Shown: positions 1 to 8,629, counted from the stretch's first letter. The stretch is 64,000 nucleotides of DNA from Brevundimonas sp. (GCF_013912065.1 NZ_JACESA010000005.1:155656-219655), one strand, 5' to 3'. Numbers and translations: made by a program. The notes: generated from the sequence alone by a model not told the origin.

Positions 1-549
1 GACGGTACGGGCTGGACCACCGCCTATCTCGAACGCTTCTTCGGCCGCGACGGACCGGCCGAGACCGGTCTGACCGACGAGATCCACGGCTGCGGCAACA
101 GTCTGATGGTGCGCGCGACCGCCCTGCCCGGCCCGGCCCCGTTCGACACCGCCATGAATGAGACGGGCGGCGAGGACGACCGCCTGTTCACGGCCCTGCG
201 GGCGCGCGGCGGGCGTTTCGGCTGGGCCGCCGAGGCCTGGGTCGACGAGTTCGCGCCGCCGCACCGCGCCACCCTGAGCTACGCCCTGCTGCGCGCCTTC
301 GCCTATGGCCAGAGCCCCAGCCAGATGGCCGCCGACCGTCGCGACTGGCTCGGGGTCGTGCGCTGGATGTTGATCGGCGCCGCACAAGCCGGGGTCTGGG
401 GCCTGGTCTCGTTGGGTTTGACCGTCCTGCACCGCCCCGCCCGTGCGGAAACCCTGGACCGTATGGCGCGGGGCCTGGGCAAGCTGTTCTGGACCAAGGG
501 GTTCGAGCCGAAACTCTATGGCGCGGCGATGCTCCGCAAGCAGGCTTAA
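1..549 (+). CDS. hfsG: Glycosyltransferase family 2, C-terminal part (HfsG-like)
   Basis: The reading frame is open from the first base, so the gene starts upstream and only about 182 C-terminal residues are visible. It shows the late part of a GT2 catalytic domain, with an ETGGEDD acidic motif, then LFxxLRARGGRFGWAAEAWVDEF and a PPHR motif, followed by a hydrophobic stretch (WMLIGAAQAGVWGLVSLGL) typical of membrane-associated exopolysaccharide glycosyltransferases. Its neighbours are homologues of hfsB, hfsA and hfsD, as in the Caulobacter holdfast cluster, so HfsG (holdfast N-acetylglucosamine polymer assembly) is the likely identity. The stop codon overlaps the convergent stop codon of hfsB. 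The GT2 call is firm; the hfsG assignment rests on context. Confidence 0.65.
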   Translation, partial: DGTGWTTAYLERFFGRDGPAETGLTDEIHGCGNSLMVRATALPGPAPFDTAMNETGGEDDRLFTALRARGGRFGWAAEAWVDEFAPPHRATLSYALLRAFAYGQSPSQMAADRRDWLGVVRWMLIGAAQAGVWGLVSLGLTVLHRPARAETLDRMARGLGKLFWTKGFEPKLYGAAMLRKQA

Positions 550-1247
550 CCCGCCAATCGACCTAGAAAACTGGGCGGACGATAGGTCGAACGGTTCATA
601 ACCACGCCGGCTATTCGTCCGCCGACGGCCTCGATTTCATCGCGCAGGATCACCGGCTCATGCGCGGCCGTGCTGCCCGCCGCCACGACCAGGACCGTCA
701 CGTCCACGAAGGGCGCCAGGATGATGGCCATGTCGTTGCGGTCGGCCGCCGGGCTGTCGATGACGATGGTGTCCGCGTGCGGCCGCAGGGCGTCCCAGTA
801 ACGCGGCTCGCCCACCGCCTCGACCCGATGGCCGGAGCGCAGGGCCTCCATATGGAACCGCGTGGTCCATAGACGCCCGCCCAGGCAGGGTCGGGCCGTC
901 AACAGACGCGCGGGCAGGATCGGCTTGCCGTCCTTGCCGGTCGGCGCGGGCGTGACGGCGAAGAAGCTGGAGCCGTCGGGCGAGGCCTGGGCCGGCTTGC
1001 CCAACTGACCGAAACGGTCGGGTTCGGCCGCTATGGCCTCCAGTTGCCCTTGCTGGGCCAGGTCGCCGTCGACCAGCCAGACAGGCTTGCGGGCGCGCAC
1101 GGCGGCCAGACGCGAAAACTCCCGCGCGACGGTCGAAACGCCTTCGCCGGTCGCGGCGGAGGCGAACTGGACCACGCGGGCGCGATAGGCCGGCGCCGGT
1201 CCCAGCGCCGCCCAGAGGCCGGCCATTTCGGACGTCAGATCGACCAT
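546..1247 (-). CDS. hfsB: HfsB-like polysaccharide chain-length/BY-kinase-like P-loop protein
   Basis: A 233-residue cytoplasmic CpsD/CapB-type protein resembling the kinase half of Wzc. The P-loop position (residues 34-39) reads GEGVST instead of the usual GEGKST, so the phosphate-binding lysine is replaced by Val37. The Walker A' region (VWLVDGDL) and Walker B region (TIVIDSPA) remain recognisable. The C-terminus has a single tyrosine (STYRPPSFLGRLAG) rather than a Tyr cluster, so autokinase activity looks unlikely. hfsA lies 50 bp upstream on the same strand, matching the split Wzc arrangement (HfsA membrane part, HfsB cytoplasmic part) in holdfast export. Its stop overlaps that of the convergent glycosyltransferase gene. 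Confidence 0.78.
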   Translation of the reverse strand: MVDLTSEMAGLWAALGPAPAYRARVVQFASAATGEGVSTVAREFSRLAAVRARKPVWLVDGDLAQQGQLEAIAAEPDRFGQLGKPAQASPDGSSFFAVTPAPTGKDGKPILPARLLTARPCLGGRLWTTRFHMEALRSGHRVEAVGEPRYWDALRPHADTIVIDSPAADRNDMAIILAPFVDVTVLVVAAGSTAAHEPVILRDEIEAVGGRIAGVVMNRSTYRPPSFLGRLAG

Positions 1248-1297
1248 CGAATCGCTACGCGCGCTCCACCACGACCCAGCCTATCACGCGCATGGAC

Positions 1298-2737
1298 CTA
1301 GTGCGCCTTCGCCGGGGCCACGGCCAGAACCGGCATGTCCAGCGTTCGCCGCACCGAGTCCGGCGTCGAGAAGCCGCGCCGTGTGAAAATTCGCAGCAGG
1401 CCGATGCACAGGGCGGTGAAGGCCGCGAACAGGAAGACGGCGGCCAGGGCCGGCGCCTTCAGGCTCTTGCCGGTTGACGGCGGCTGGGCCCGTTCGATGA
1501 CGGTGACATTGTCGGCGCCGGCGGCCACCAGGGCGTTGTCCGCCCGGCTCTGGCTCTCGCGCTGCTGGAACTCGCGGATGTTGGCGGTCAGGACCTCGCG
1601 GTTGCCGGCCAGGGTCGCGTTCTCGGACTCAAGAGCCGTCAATCGGGCCTGTCGCGTCCGAATGTCCGTCAACTGACGATCCAGCGCCGACAGCCGTGCA
1701 GCCAGAGAATCGCGGTCCGCCTGGGTGTTGATCCGGGTGGTCTCCAGCTCGGTCCAGACGGGGTTGGGCCCGGTGCGGACCTCCTTGGCCCCGACGGCGG
1801 TGCCGGTCGAGACATAGGACTGCAGCCGCGCGATCCGCGCCTCTATGTCCTTCACCGGCTGGGCGTCGGCCTGATAGCGCGACAGCAACTGTTCGCGCTC
1901 GGTGCGGAGTTGCAGGATCTGGTCCTGGGCGGAAATGTTCAGATCTTGCTGGAGGGCCACTTCGGCGGGCGTGCCGGCCTGTTGCGCCACCAGGGTGTTC
2001 AGTCTCTGGCTGGTCTGGTTCAGCTGGCTCTGCGTCGACATCCTGTCGGTGAAGACCGTCTGATAGGTCGCCGCCAGGGTCGCCTTGGCGGCGGCGAAAT
2101 CGCCGATGTCGTTGGTGGTCAGGAACTGCTCATAGGCGCGATCGGCCTCCTGCAGGTCCCCTTCAAAGGCCAGCCTCTGGGTGGCGATGGCCGGGGTCTT
2201 GTCCTGGAAGACCTCGCGGCGATAGGCCAGATACTGCTCGATCACGGTGTTCAGTATCCGCGCCGCCCGCTCGGGATCGTCCGCCTCGTAGCTCAGGCGA
2301 ATGACCGCGCTGCCCGGCGCCGTCCCGACGCCCAGACTGCCGCCGATCAGCTTGCGCGCCGCCGCCTCGGCTCTCTCTTTCGAACCGCTCGGCTGTTTGC
2401 CCAGAATGGCCGCCGGTCCCAGCGCGTCCACCACCCGCTGGCGCACCTGGCCCGAGCTCAGGATCGCGGCTTCCGAATTGGCGACCTCGTCCCCCTGGGG
2501 CGCCTGCCCCCGCTCGGCCGTGCCGACCCGCGGCTGATAGACATATTCCTGTCCCACCCCGGCGAAGACCGCGCCCTGGGCCGTATAGGTCTTCTTCAGG
2601 GTGAAGGCGGCCGCCGCTCCCAGCGCGAAGATGATCAGAAACACGATGATCATCAGCACCAGTTCGCGGAATAGCAGCCCGACGACATCCAGCACGCCGT
2701 AACGCGGTCGGGTCGTGACATAGGCCGTCGAACGCAT
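1298..2737 (-). CDS. hfsA: HfsA-like Wzz/Wzc polysaccharide co-polymerase
   Basis: About 479 residues from the ATG at 2737; a 24-residue upstream extension is possible but reads as non-coding. There is an N-terminal transmembrane helix (ELVLMIIVFLIIFALGAAAAFTL), a large periplasmic Wzz-type region with a long coiled-coil middle section, and a second membrane helix near the C-terminus (APALAAVFLFAAFTALCIGLL) followed by a short cytoplasmic tail. This is the topology of polysaccharide co-polymerases that set chain length and link inner-membrane assembly to outer-membrane export. The kinase domain is encoded separately by the next gene. It diverges from hfsD across a 122-bp intergenic region. 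Confidence 0.8.
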   Translation of the reverse strand: MRSTAYVTTRPRYGVLDVVGLLFRELVLMIIVFLIIFALGAAAAFTLKKTYTAQGAVFAGVGQEYVYQPRVGTAERGQAPQGDEVANSEAAILSSGQVRQRVVDALGPAAILGKQPSGSKERAEAAARKLIGGSLGVGTAPGSAVIRLSYEADDPERAARILNTVIEQYLAYRREVFQDKTPAIATQRLAFEGDLQEADRAYEQFLTTNDIGDFAAAKATLAATYQTVFTDRMSTQSQLNQTSQRLNTLVAQQAGTPAEVALQQDLNISAQDQILQLRTEREQLLSRYQADAQPVKDIEARIARLQSYVSTGTAVGAKEVRTGPNPVWTELETTRINTQADRDSLAARLSALDRQLTDIRTRQARLTALESENATLAGNREVLTANIREFQQRESQSRADNALVAAGADNVTVIERAQPPSTGKSLKAPALAAVFLFAAFTALCIGLLRIFTRRGFSTPDSVRRTLDMPVLAVAPAKAH

Positions 2738-2790
2738 GGGCGGGGCGAATCCTGAAACTCTTGCTGGAATCCACCCTTGGCCCACCGGCG

Positions 2791-2805
2791 TTAACCAGCA
2801 GTTAC
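2791..2805. promoter_or_regulatory. Candidate CtrA-type site between hfsA and hfsD
   Basis: TTAACCAGCAGTTAC lies in the divergent hfsA-hfsD intergenic region. It matches the Caulobacter CtrA recognition pattern TTAA-N7-TTAA at seven of eight fixed positions with exact 7-bp spacing. The function is inferred from the pattern and the cell-cycle-linked holdfast context. Confidence 0.35.
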
Positions 2806-2859
2806 CCATAAGGGGCGAGGCTGGCCCTCAACGCCCTTTTCGTCGGACAGACCGATTCC

Positions 2860-3621
2860 ATGACCCCAGATCGCCGACTGTTCCTGCTGGCCCTCGGATC
2901 GGCCTCAGCCGCCCTGGCAGCGTGCGGCGGCGGCAACGCCGCCCGGATGCCGCGCCCCTCGGCCGGGGTGCAAAGGGTCGAGACGGCCGGTCGCGGCGAC
3001 TTCCCGACCATCCCTTTCGCCGACTGGACGGACGAGGAGCCGGATTATCTGCTGTATCCGGGCGACGAGATCGAGGTGGCGACGCCCACGGCCACGGAAC
3101 TGACGCGCACTCTGAAGGTCGGTCCCGACGGTCGCATCGCCCTGCCCCTGATCGGTCAGGTCATGGCGGCGGATCGCAGTCTGCCGGAGCTGGAGCAAGA
3201 GGTTTCCGCGGCCTACGCCTCGCAACTGGTGCGGCCGGTGGTCGAGGTGACGCTGCGCCAGGCCGGCCCCATCCGGGTCTGGGTCGACGGCGAGGTGCGC
3301 ACGCCCGGCGTGATCGAGATGACCGGCGACCTCGACGCTCATCAGGCGATCGTTCAGGCGGGCGGTCTGCTGCCGTCCGGCAAGCCCGAACGCGTTGCGC
3401 TGATCCGTCGCGGTCCCGGCGGGTCGCGCATGCTTCGGGTGGTCGATCTTCGTCCGCGACGCGGCGAGGTCGTGGCCTTGCGTCGGGGCGACATCATCTT
3501 CGTGCCGCGCTCGACCTTGGGCGAACTCGCCGCCTTCTTCACCCAGGTGCGCGCCGCTCTGCCCATCGGCTTCAGCTATTCGATCAACGGATCGAACGGC
3601 AACGGCTACGCGACCTTCTGA
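2860..3621 (+). CDS. hfsD: HfsD-like outer-membrane polysaccharide export lipoprotein
   Basis: 253 residues beginning with a lipoprotein signal peptide (LALGSASAALAAC, lipidated Cys22). A Poly_export (Wza-type) domain follows, starting at the YLLYPGDEIEV motif near residue 65. Soluble ligand-binding beta-grasp (SLBB) repeats come next, for example VWVDGEVRTPGVIEMTGDLD and the RRGDIIFVPRS segment. Wza-family proteins form the outer-membrane pore for capsule or exopolysaccharide; HfsD plays this role for the holdfast. The gene is divergent from hfsA-hfsB, completing the export machinery. The product is shorter than enterobacterial Wza (about 380 aa) but normal for the HfsD type. Confidence 0.82.
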   Translation: MTPDRRLFLLALGSASAALAACGGGNAARMPRPSAGVQRVETAGRGDFPTIPFADWTDEEPDYLLYPGDEIEVATPTATELTRTLKVGPDGRIALPLIGQVMAADRSLPELEQEVSAAYASQLVRPVVEVTLRQAGPIRVWVDGEVRTPGVIEMTGDLDAHQAIVQAGGLLPSGKPERVALIRRGPGGSRMLRVVDLRPRRGEVVALRRGDIIFVPRSTLGELAAFFTQVRAALPIGFSYSINGSNGNGYATF

Positions 3622-3623
3622 AA

Positions 3624-3935
3624 TCAGGCGGCCAGACGGACCACGCCCATGTCGATGTAACGACGGGCGGCCTTCTGGGCCTCGGCGATTTCTTCCCGTT
3701 CCATCTCCTGGCTCATCTCGCGGCGATAGACGCGCGCCTCGATCGAGCCCTTCATGGCGGCCAGGTTGAAGATCATATGGGCCGAGACGCGGTCCATCGG
3801 GCACCCGCCCGAGCCGGCCGAATACATCATGCCCAGCTTGAACAGGTCATCGCCCGACATGTCGGTCGTCGGCAGCGGCAGGGTCTCGGCGTCCGAGGCG
3901 GCCTGCGGGTCGTGCGCCATTTCTTGCGCGTTCAT
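3624..3935 (-). CDS. Small Sel1-repeat-like protein
   Basis: 103 residues from the ATG at 3935, chosen because AGGAGA lies just upstream; an in-frame ATG 18 codons earlier lacks such a site. The segment LFKLGMMYSAGSGGCPMDRVSAHMIFNLAAMKGS fits one Sel1/TPR-like helical hairpin, followed by a charged helix (EMSQEMEREEIAEAQKAARRYI). There is no signal peptide or membrane segment, so the protein is probably cytoplasmic and may act as a small protein-interaction module. It is convergent with hfsD with only 2 bp between them. No specific partner or function can be read from the sequence. Confidence 0.7.
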   Translation of the reverse strand: MNAQEMAHDPQAASDAETLPLPTTDMSGDDLFKLGMMYSAGSGGCPMDRVSAHMIFNLAAMKGSIEARVYRREMSQEMEREEIAEAQKAARRYIDMGVVRLAA

Positions 3936-4107
3936 CACCGTATCTCCTGAACGGATGCCGTTCTGGCCCCGTCTCTGATACCGCATCAAATACCGCCGGT
4001 TTGAAGTTAAAGTTAACGGCGAAGCGCGTCACAAAAGTTTTCAGTAAAGCAGAAATGAATACTCCGGCGTTGATTCAGCATTCTGAAATCTCTCGGAAAT
4101 CTCTTGT

Positions 4108-4833
4108 TTACGCCTTGAGCGCGCGCTGACCGAACAACAGCCTGCGCGCCGCCTCGGCGTCCTTGCCCGAACCGCCCGCGTTTCCTCGCCTTTCCTCCAG
4201 CAAGACGCGGCCTGCCTTGACCGCCGGGCGCGCGCCGACCCGTTCGACCCAGGCCGCCAGATGGGGGAAATCGGCGAGGTTCTGACCCTGCAGCGCCGGC
4301 AGGATCCAGGGCCAGGCGGCCATGTCCGCAATGGAATAATCGCCGGCCAGATAGTCGCGATCCTTCAGGCGGCGATCCATCACCCCATACAGCCGGTGGG
4401 TCTCGTTGGTGTAGCGCTGGACGCCATAGGCGATCTGGCGCTGGTCGCGGATCATGGCGGGCGCATACTGGCGGAAATGATGGGTCTGGCCCGCCATCGG
4501 ACCCAGTCCGCCCACCTGCCAGAACAGCCACTGATCGACCTCGACCCGCGCCCGCCTGTCGCTGGGATAGAAGCGGCCCGACTTGTCGCCCAGATATTGC
4601 AGGATCGCCCCGGATTCGAAGATCGAGATGGGCTGCCCGTCCGGCCCGTCCGGATCGACGATGGCGGGCATCCGGCCGTTCGGGCTGATGGCCTGGAAAG
4701 CCGGCTCGAACTGTTCGCCTGTGCCGATGTTCACCGGTTTGACCTCATAGGCCAGGCCCATCTCCTCCAGGGCGATGGAGACCTTCCACCCGTTCGGCGT
4801 CGGCCAGTACCAGAGCTGGATCGGTGCGGTCAT
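4108..4833 (-). CDS. Glutathione S-transferase family protein (YfcG/Ure2p-like)
   Basis: 241 residues. The N-terminal thioredoxin-fold domain contains QLWYWPTPNGWKVSIALEEMGL and the cis-Pro region SPNGRMPAIVD, with IFESGAILQYLGDKSG as the glutathione-binding ESxAI element. A helical C-terminal domain follows (WLFWQVGGLGPMAGQ and YSIADMAAWPWI, the N-capping box region). These features place it with YfcG/YghU-like proteins that act as disulfide-bond reductases or peroxide-scavenging GSTs. It stands alone, followed by a 172-bp AT-richer gap (3936-4107) with no visible gene. The C-terminal extension after residue 205 is not conserved in the family. Confidence 0.85.
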   Translation of the reverse strand: MTAPIQLWYWPTPNGWKVSIALEEMGLAYEVKPVNIGTGEQFEPAFQAISPNGRMPAIVDPDGPDGQPISIFESGAILQYLGDKSGRFYPSDRRARVEVDQWLFWQVGGLGPMAGQTHHFRQYAPAMIRDQRQIAYGVQRYTNETHRLYGVMDRRLKDRDYLAGDYSIADMAAWPWILPALQGQNLADFPHLAAWVERVGARPAVKAGRVLLEERRGNAGGSGKDAEAARRLLFGQRALKA

Positions 4834-5010
4834 GGAGAAGGCTTCCTGAGCGGGACAGCCTTACATCTGGGGCCCCGTCCGCGCGACCGCAACGCCCATT
4901 TCAATCCTGACACGGTCGTTCAGGAGGCGTTCAGACGGGGAGGACGACCTTCAACGTCATTAACGGGCCAGTTCGTCGTTTCCGTCGGCGGCCCAGAATG
5001 GAGCACGCTG

Positions 5011-5562
5011 ATGAACCGCCTCACCAAGGCCGCCGTCGTCGCCCTCGCCCTGTCCACCACGGCCGTCCCCATGCTGGCCGAGGCCCAGAGCCGCGACCGC
5101 CGGGAATACCGCCAGGACCGCCGTGACGACCGGAGGGACTATAACTCGGAACGCCGTGACGACCGTCGCGACTGGCGCGAGGCTCGTCGGGATGACCGAC
5201 GCGACTATCGTGATGACCGCCGCGACGACCGACGCGATTACCGTAATGACCGCTGGGACCGCAACAATCGGGACTGGTGGCGCGGGCGGTCGGACTTCCG
5301 GGGCTATAACGGGCCGCGGTCCGGCTACTGGTATGCGCCGAACTATGGCTACTACCGGGTCGCGCCGCGCTACTCGAGCTATCGCTGGCGGACGGGCGGC
5401 TATCTGCCGGCCCAGTATCGCAGCTATTACGTGAGCGACCCCTATTTCTACGGCCTGCGTCCGGCCCCGCGCGGCTATCGATACGTCCACGCCGGTAGCG
5501 ACATCGTGCTCATCGCCGTCGCCACGGGTCTGATCGCAAGCGTCCTGTCCAACGTCTATTGA
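5011..5562 (+). CDS. RcnB-family exported protein with Asp/Arg repeats
   Basis: 183 residues from the ATG at 5011, preceded by GGAG; longer in-frame extensions upstream are not credible. A signal peptide (ALALSTTAVPMLAEAQS) is followed by a highly charged block of RRDDRRDYR-type repeats (about residues 27-95), then a Tyr/Arg-rich domain (GYWYAPNYGYYRV, GGYLPAQYRSYYV) typical of RcnB, and a C-terminal hydrophobic helix (IVLIAVATGLIASVLSNVY). E. coli RcnB is a periplasmic protein affecting Ni/Co efflux; these long, repeat-rich alphaproteobacterial members have no established role. A second member lies directly downstream. Confidence 0.78.
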   Translation: MNRLTKAAVVALALSTTAVPMLAEAQSRDRREYRQDRRDDRRDYNSERRDDRRDWREARRDDRRDYRDDRRDDRRDYRNDRWDRNNRDWWRGRSDFRGYNGPRSGYWYAPNYGYYRVAPRYSSYRWRTGGYLPAQYRSYYVSDPYFYGLRPAPRGYRYVHAGSDIVLIAVATGLIASVLSNVY

Positions 5563-5584
5563 AACGCCCGCCTTTGACCCAGAA

Positions 5585-5611
5585 GGCCCCGCGACGTGCG
5601 TTCGCGGGGCC
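5585..5611 (+). terminator. Stem-loop after the first RcnB gene
   Basis: A perfect 10-bp GC stem (GGCCCCGCGA with TCGCGGGGCC) closes a 7-nt loop 22 bp after the stop codon. No T-tract follows, so it may act as an mRNA 3'-end stabiliser or an attenuating hairpin between the two RcnB genes. Confidence 0.45.
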
Positions 5612-5714
5612 CTACCGGAGAACTGCCAACTGAAGCCCTGTTCGCCAGGGCTCATCCTCGAGACTGAGAAAACACCCGAGCCGGCGGAGAACCGGCGTCC
5701 AGGAACAGAAGACC

Positions 5715-6617
5715 ATGAAACGCCTCTTGATGGCTTTCACCGCCATCGCCGCCGTGGCCGGCCCGCTCTCCGCGCCGCTCTCGGCACTCGCCCAGGACCG
5801 TCGGCCCGATCGCGAACACCGCGACGCCGACCGTCCGCAACGCCCCCAGACCTCGCGCGGCGAGCGTCCGACGCCGAACCGGCCGATGCAATCCCGCCCG
5901 GAAACCTCGTCGCCGCCTGATCAATCCAGCGGACAGAGGCAGGAACGATCCAGATCAGACGATGCGCGTCCAGACCGTCCGGCGCGTTCAGAGCGTTCGG
6001 AAGGCCGCTCAAACCGCCAGGACCGTTCCGACCGGCGAGATCGCGCCGAACGCCCGGACGGCGGCTGGAATCAGCAGGATCGGCCCCGTACCGATGACAG
6101 GCGTTCGGATCGACCCCGCGACGACAGCGCTCGGCCCGGCCGTTCCGAAAACGACCGGAACCGCTCCGATCGCCGTAACAACGACCAGACGCGGTACGGA
6201 GAGTCCCACCGCTCAAACTCCGATTGGAACAGGAATCGGAACCGCGACCGCCACGACGACTTCCGTCGACGTTTCAACAGCGAACAGTGGCGGCGCGACT
6301 TCTATCGCAATCACAGGTCCGACTGGTGGCGCAACGACAGACGGTTCCGGGGTTACAGCGGCGTCCGTATCGGCTTCTACTTCGCGCCGGGCTGGGGCTA
6401 CTACAGCGTCCCTCGCTCGTATTGGGGCCGCTATTGGTCCGTCGGTCAGTACCTGCCCGATACCTTCTGGCGTTATCGGTTGGACGACTGGCGGACCTAT
6501 GGCCTCGGCTATCCGCCGGAAGGAACCCGCTGGGTGCTGGTCGACAACACCATCTATCTGATCGACGAACACGACGGCTATATCATCGACGTCATCCGCG
6601 ACGCCTGGAACTGGTAG
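5715..6617 (+). CDS. Second RcnB-family exported protein, long low-complexity linker
   Basis: 300 residues with an N-terminal signal peptide (MKRLLMAFTAIAAVAGPLSAPLSALAQ, written here in full only as a cleavable n-h-c pattern ending at AQ). About 160 residues rich in Arg, Asp, Ser, Pro, Asn and Gln follow, then a C-terminal RcnB domain (RGYSGVRIGFYF, WSVGQYLPDTFW, GYPPEGTRWVLVDNTIYLID). The linker is predicted to be disordered. It is a paralogue of the gene at 5011 and may share its transcript, with a strong terminator after it. The periplasmic location is clear; the ligand is unknown. Confidence 0.8.
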   Translation: MKRLLMAFTAIAAVAGPLSAPLSALAQDRRPDREHRDADRPQRPQTSRGERPTPNRPMQSRPETSSPPDQSSGQRQERSRSDDARPDRPARSERSEGRSNRQDRSDRRDRAERPDGGWNQQDRPRTDDRRSDRPRDDSARPGRSENDRNRSDRRNNDQTRYGESHRSNSDWNRNRNRDRHDDFRRRFNSEQWRRDFYRNHRSDWWRNDRRFRGYSGVRIGFYFAPGWGYYSVPRSYWGRYWSVGQYLPDTFWRYRLDDWRTYGLGYPPEGTRWVLVDNTIYLIDEHDGYIIDVIRDAWNW

Positions 6618-6625
6618 CCATGAGG

Positions 6626-6660
6626 AAGGGCCCGGAGATCGCTCTCCGGGCCCTTTGTTT
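6626..6660. terminator. Strong bidirectional terminator between RcnB gene and gatB
   Basis: A 13-bp stem (AAGGGCCCGGAGA paired with TCTCCGGGCCCTT) with a TCGC tetraloop, followed by a short T-rich tail on the plus strand. It sits between two convergent genes and probably serves both. Confidence 0.8.
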
Positions 6661-6663
6661 CAC

Positions 6664-8166
6664 CTAAAGCCCCAGCTTGGCCTTCAGGATGTCGTTGACC
6701 GCCGCCGGATTGGCCTTGCCGCCGGTGGCCTTCATGACCTGACCGACGAACCAGCCGAGCGCCTGGGGCTTTTCAGCCACCGCCGCCGCCTTGTCGGGGT
6801 TGGCGGCGATGATGTCGTCGACCGCCTTTTCGATGGCGCCGGTGTCGGTGACCTGTTTCAGGCCATGTTTCTCGACCACCTCGGCCGGGCTGCCCTCGCC
6901 GTTCCAGACGTGGTCGAAGACTTCCTTGGCGATCTTGGACGAGATGACATTGGTCTCGATCAGTTCAACCAGTTGCGCGACGTGCGCCGCCGGCAGCGGG
7001 TTCTCGCTGAAGTCCTTGCCGTCCGCCGCCAGGCGCGCCGAGACCTCGTTCGTGACCCAGTTGGACACCAGTTTGGCGTCGCGCCCTTTCGCGGCGGCCT
7101 CGAAATAATCGGCCTTGGCCTGTTCGGAGATCAGCACCACCGCGTCGTATTGCGACAGACCGTATTCGGCCATCAGCCGCTTGCGCTTGTCGTCCGGCAG
7201 CTCGGGCAGAGAGGCCTTGATCTCGGCGATCCAGGCTTCTTCCAGGTCCAGAGGCAGCAGGTCCGGATCGGGGAAATAGCGATAGTCCTGCGCCTCTTCC
7301 TTGGACCGCATCGAGCGGGTCTCGCCCTTGGTCGGATCGAACAGCCGCGTCTCCTGGGTGATCGAACCGCCGTCCTCCAGGATCTCTATCTGGCGGCGCG
7401 CCTCATACTGGATCGCCTGGGAAATGAAGCGGAAGCTGTTGACGTTCTTGATCTCGCAGCGGGTGCCCAGATAGCCGAAGTCGCCGGTCTCCTTGAACTT
7501 GTCGTAGTTTCCGGCGCGGCAGACCGAGACGTTCACGTCCGCCCGCAGATTGCCCTTCTCCATGTCGCCGTCGCAGGTGCCCAGATAGACCAGGATGGTG
7601 CGGATCTTCTTGACGTAGGCGACCGCCTCTTCCGGACTGCGCAGATCGGGACGCGAGACGATCTCCATCAGGGCCGTGCCCGCGCGGTTCAGATCGACAT
7701 AGGATTCCGTCGGCGACAGGTCGTGGATCAGCTTGCCCGCATCCTGCTCCAGGTGCAGCCGCTCGATGCCGACGTTGAAGAAGCTGCCGTCCTCGGCCTC
7801 CACCTCGACCACGCCCTCTCCGACGATCGGATAATAGAGCTGGCTGATTTGATAGCCGGTCGGCAGGTCGGGATAGAAATAGTTCTTGCGATCGAACTGG
7901 CTGCGCCGGTTGATCTGGGCCTGCAGCCCCAGGCCGGTCTTCACCGCCTGTTCGACGCAGTGCTTGTTCAGGGTCGGCAGCATGCCGGGGAAGCCCGCGT
8001 CCACCAGCGACACCTGCTCGTTCGGCCCCGCGCCGAAGCCGACGGCGGCGCCGGAGAACAGTTTGGCTTTCGACGCCACCTGGGCGTGGATCTCCAGCCC
8101 CATGACGATTTCCCAGGCGCCGGTCCGGCCCTGGATCAGTTTCGAGTTCGTAGCGGTGTCGATCAT
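6664..8166 (-). CDS. gatB: Aspartyl/glutamyl-tRNA amidotransferase subunit B
   Basis: 500 residues, normal GatB length. The kinase-like cradle begins with [18 protein letters not shown], includes [28 protein letters not shown] and the [19 protein letters not shown] motif, and the C-terminal helical and YqeY-like tail binds tRNA ([17 protein letters not shown] near the end). GatB phosphorylates the gamma- or beta-carboxyl of misacylated tRNA for transamidation with GatA and GatC. gatC and gatA are encoded together about 4.6 kb away on the other strand, so the complex is split over two loci. It ends against a strong terminator. Confidence 0.97.
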   Translation of the reverse strand: MIDTATNSKLIQGRTGAWEIVMGLEIHAQVASKAKLFSGAAVGFGAGPNEQVSLVDAGFPGMLPTLNKHCVEQAVKTGLGLQAQINRRSQFDRKNYFYPDLPTGYQISQLYYPIVGEGVVEVEAEDGSFFNVGIERLHLEQDAGKLIHDLSPTESYVDLNRAGTALMEIVSRPDLRSPEEAVAYVKKIRTILVYLGTCDGDMEKGNLRADVNVSVCRAGNYDKFKETGDFGYLGTRCEIKNVNSFRFISQAIQYEARRQIEILEDGGSITQETRLFDPTKGETRSMRSKEEAQDYRYFPDPDLLPLDLEEAWIAEIKASLPELPDDKRKRLMAEYGLSQYDAVVLISEQAKADYFEAAAKGRDAKLVSNWVTNEVSARLAADGKDFSENPLPAAHVAQLVELIETNVISSKIAKEVFDHVWNGEGSPAEVVEKHGLKQVTDTGAIEKAVDDIIAANPDKAAAVAEKPQALGWFVGQVMKATGGKANPAAVNDILKAKLGL

Positions 8167-8263
8167 GGCTTCGTCCTAGCGCCGTCGTCGGCGGCGAGAA
8201 AGGGGGTGTCTTGAGGCTGTCGCGAAATCGCGCTCAACATTGGTCGCCTCAATGGAGAATCCC

Positions 8264-8596
8264 ATGTCCAAGACCCTGTTCGCCGCTGCTGCGGCTTCCC
8301 TGCTTCTGGTCGGCGCCGCCTCGGCCCAGACCGCGCCGGCTCCTGCTGAAGATCACGCCCATGACGAAAATCATGCCGAACATCCGACCATCGAGAGCCC
8401 GATCGAGGCCCTGGTGGCCGATCCGGCGACCAAGGCGGTGCTGGAGAAGCACCTGCCCGGCATGGACAAGCATCCTGCCTACGGCCAGTTCAAGGGCATG
8501 AGCCTGCGTCAGGTCGCGCCCTATTCCCAGGGGGCCATCACCGATGAGAAGCTCGCGGCGATCGAAGCCGACCTGAAAGCGCTTCCGGCGGCCTGA
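8264..8596 (+). CDS. Small exported protein of unknown function
   Basis: 110 residues from the ATG at 8264, chosen because GGAG precedes it by 6 nt; two upstream in-frame ATGs lack such a site. A signal peptide (KTLFAAAAASLLLVGAASAQ) is followed by a His/Glu/Asp-rich stretch (EDHAHDENHAEHP) that could bind metal. A compact helical domain follows (DPATKAVLEKHLPGMDKHP, then FKGMSLRQVAPYS and ITDEKLAAIEADLKAL). This domain also occurs in other alphaproteobacterial periplasmic proteins and at the ends of larger exported enzymes, but no biochemical role is recognised. It is divergent from gatB. Confidence 0.72.
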   Translation: MSKTLFAAAAASLLLVGAASAQTAPAPAEDHAHDENHAEHPTIESPIEALVADPATKAVLEKHLPGMDKHPAYGQFKGMSLRQVAPYSQGAITDEKLAAIEADLKALPAA

Positions 8597-8601
8597 ACAA
8601 C

Positions 8602-8629
8602 GAGGGGCCAGCGAGATAGCGGGCCCCTC
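8602..8629. terminator. Hairpin after small exported protein gene
   Basis: An 8-bp stem GAGGGGCC/GGCCCCTC with a 12-nt loop lies between two convergent genes. It is followed by a second, imperfect CTCTCCC...GGGAAAGG palindrome. There is no clear T-tract. Confidence 0.35.

Noticed and set aside
5100-5270. Short tandem repeats resembling a CRISPR or minisatellite
   Set aside because: They encode the Asp/Arg repeats of the RcnB-family protein; spacing follows codons and there are no spacers.
6655-8214. A 519-codon open frame antisense to gatB
   Set aside because: High-GC shadow frame; its product lacks any recognisable domain and gatB fully explains the region.
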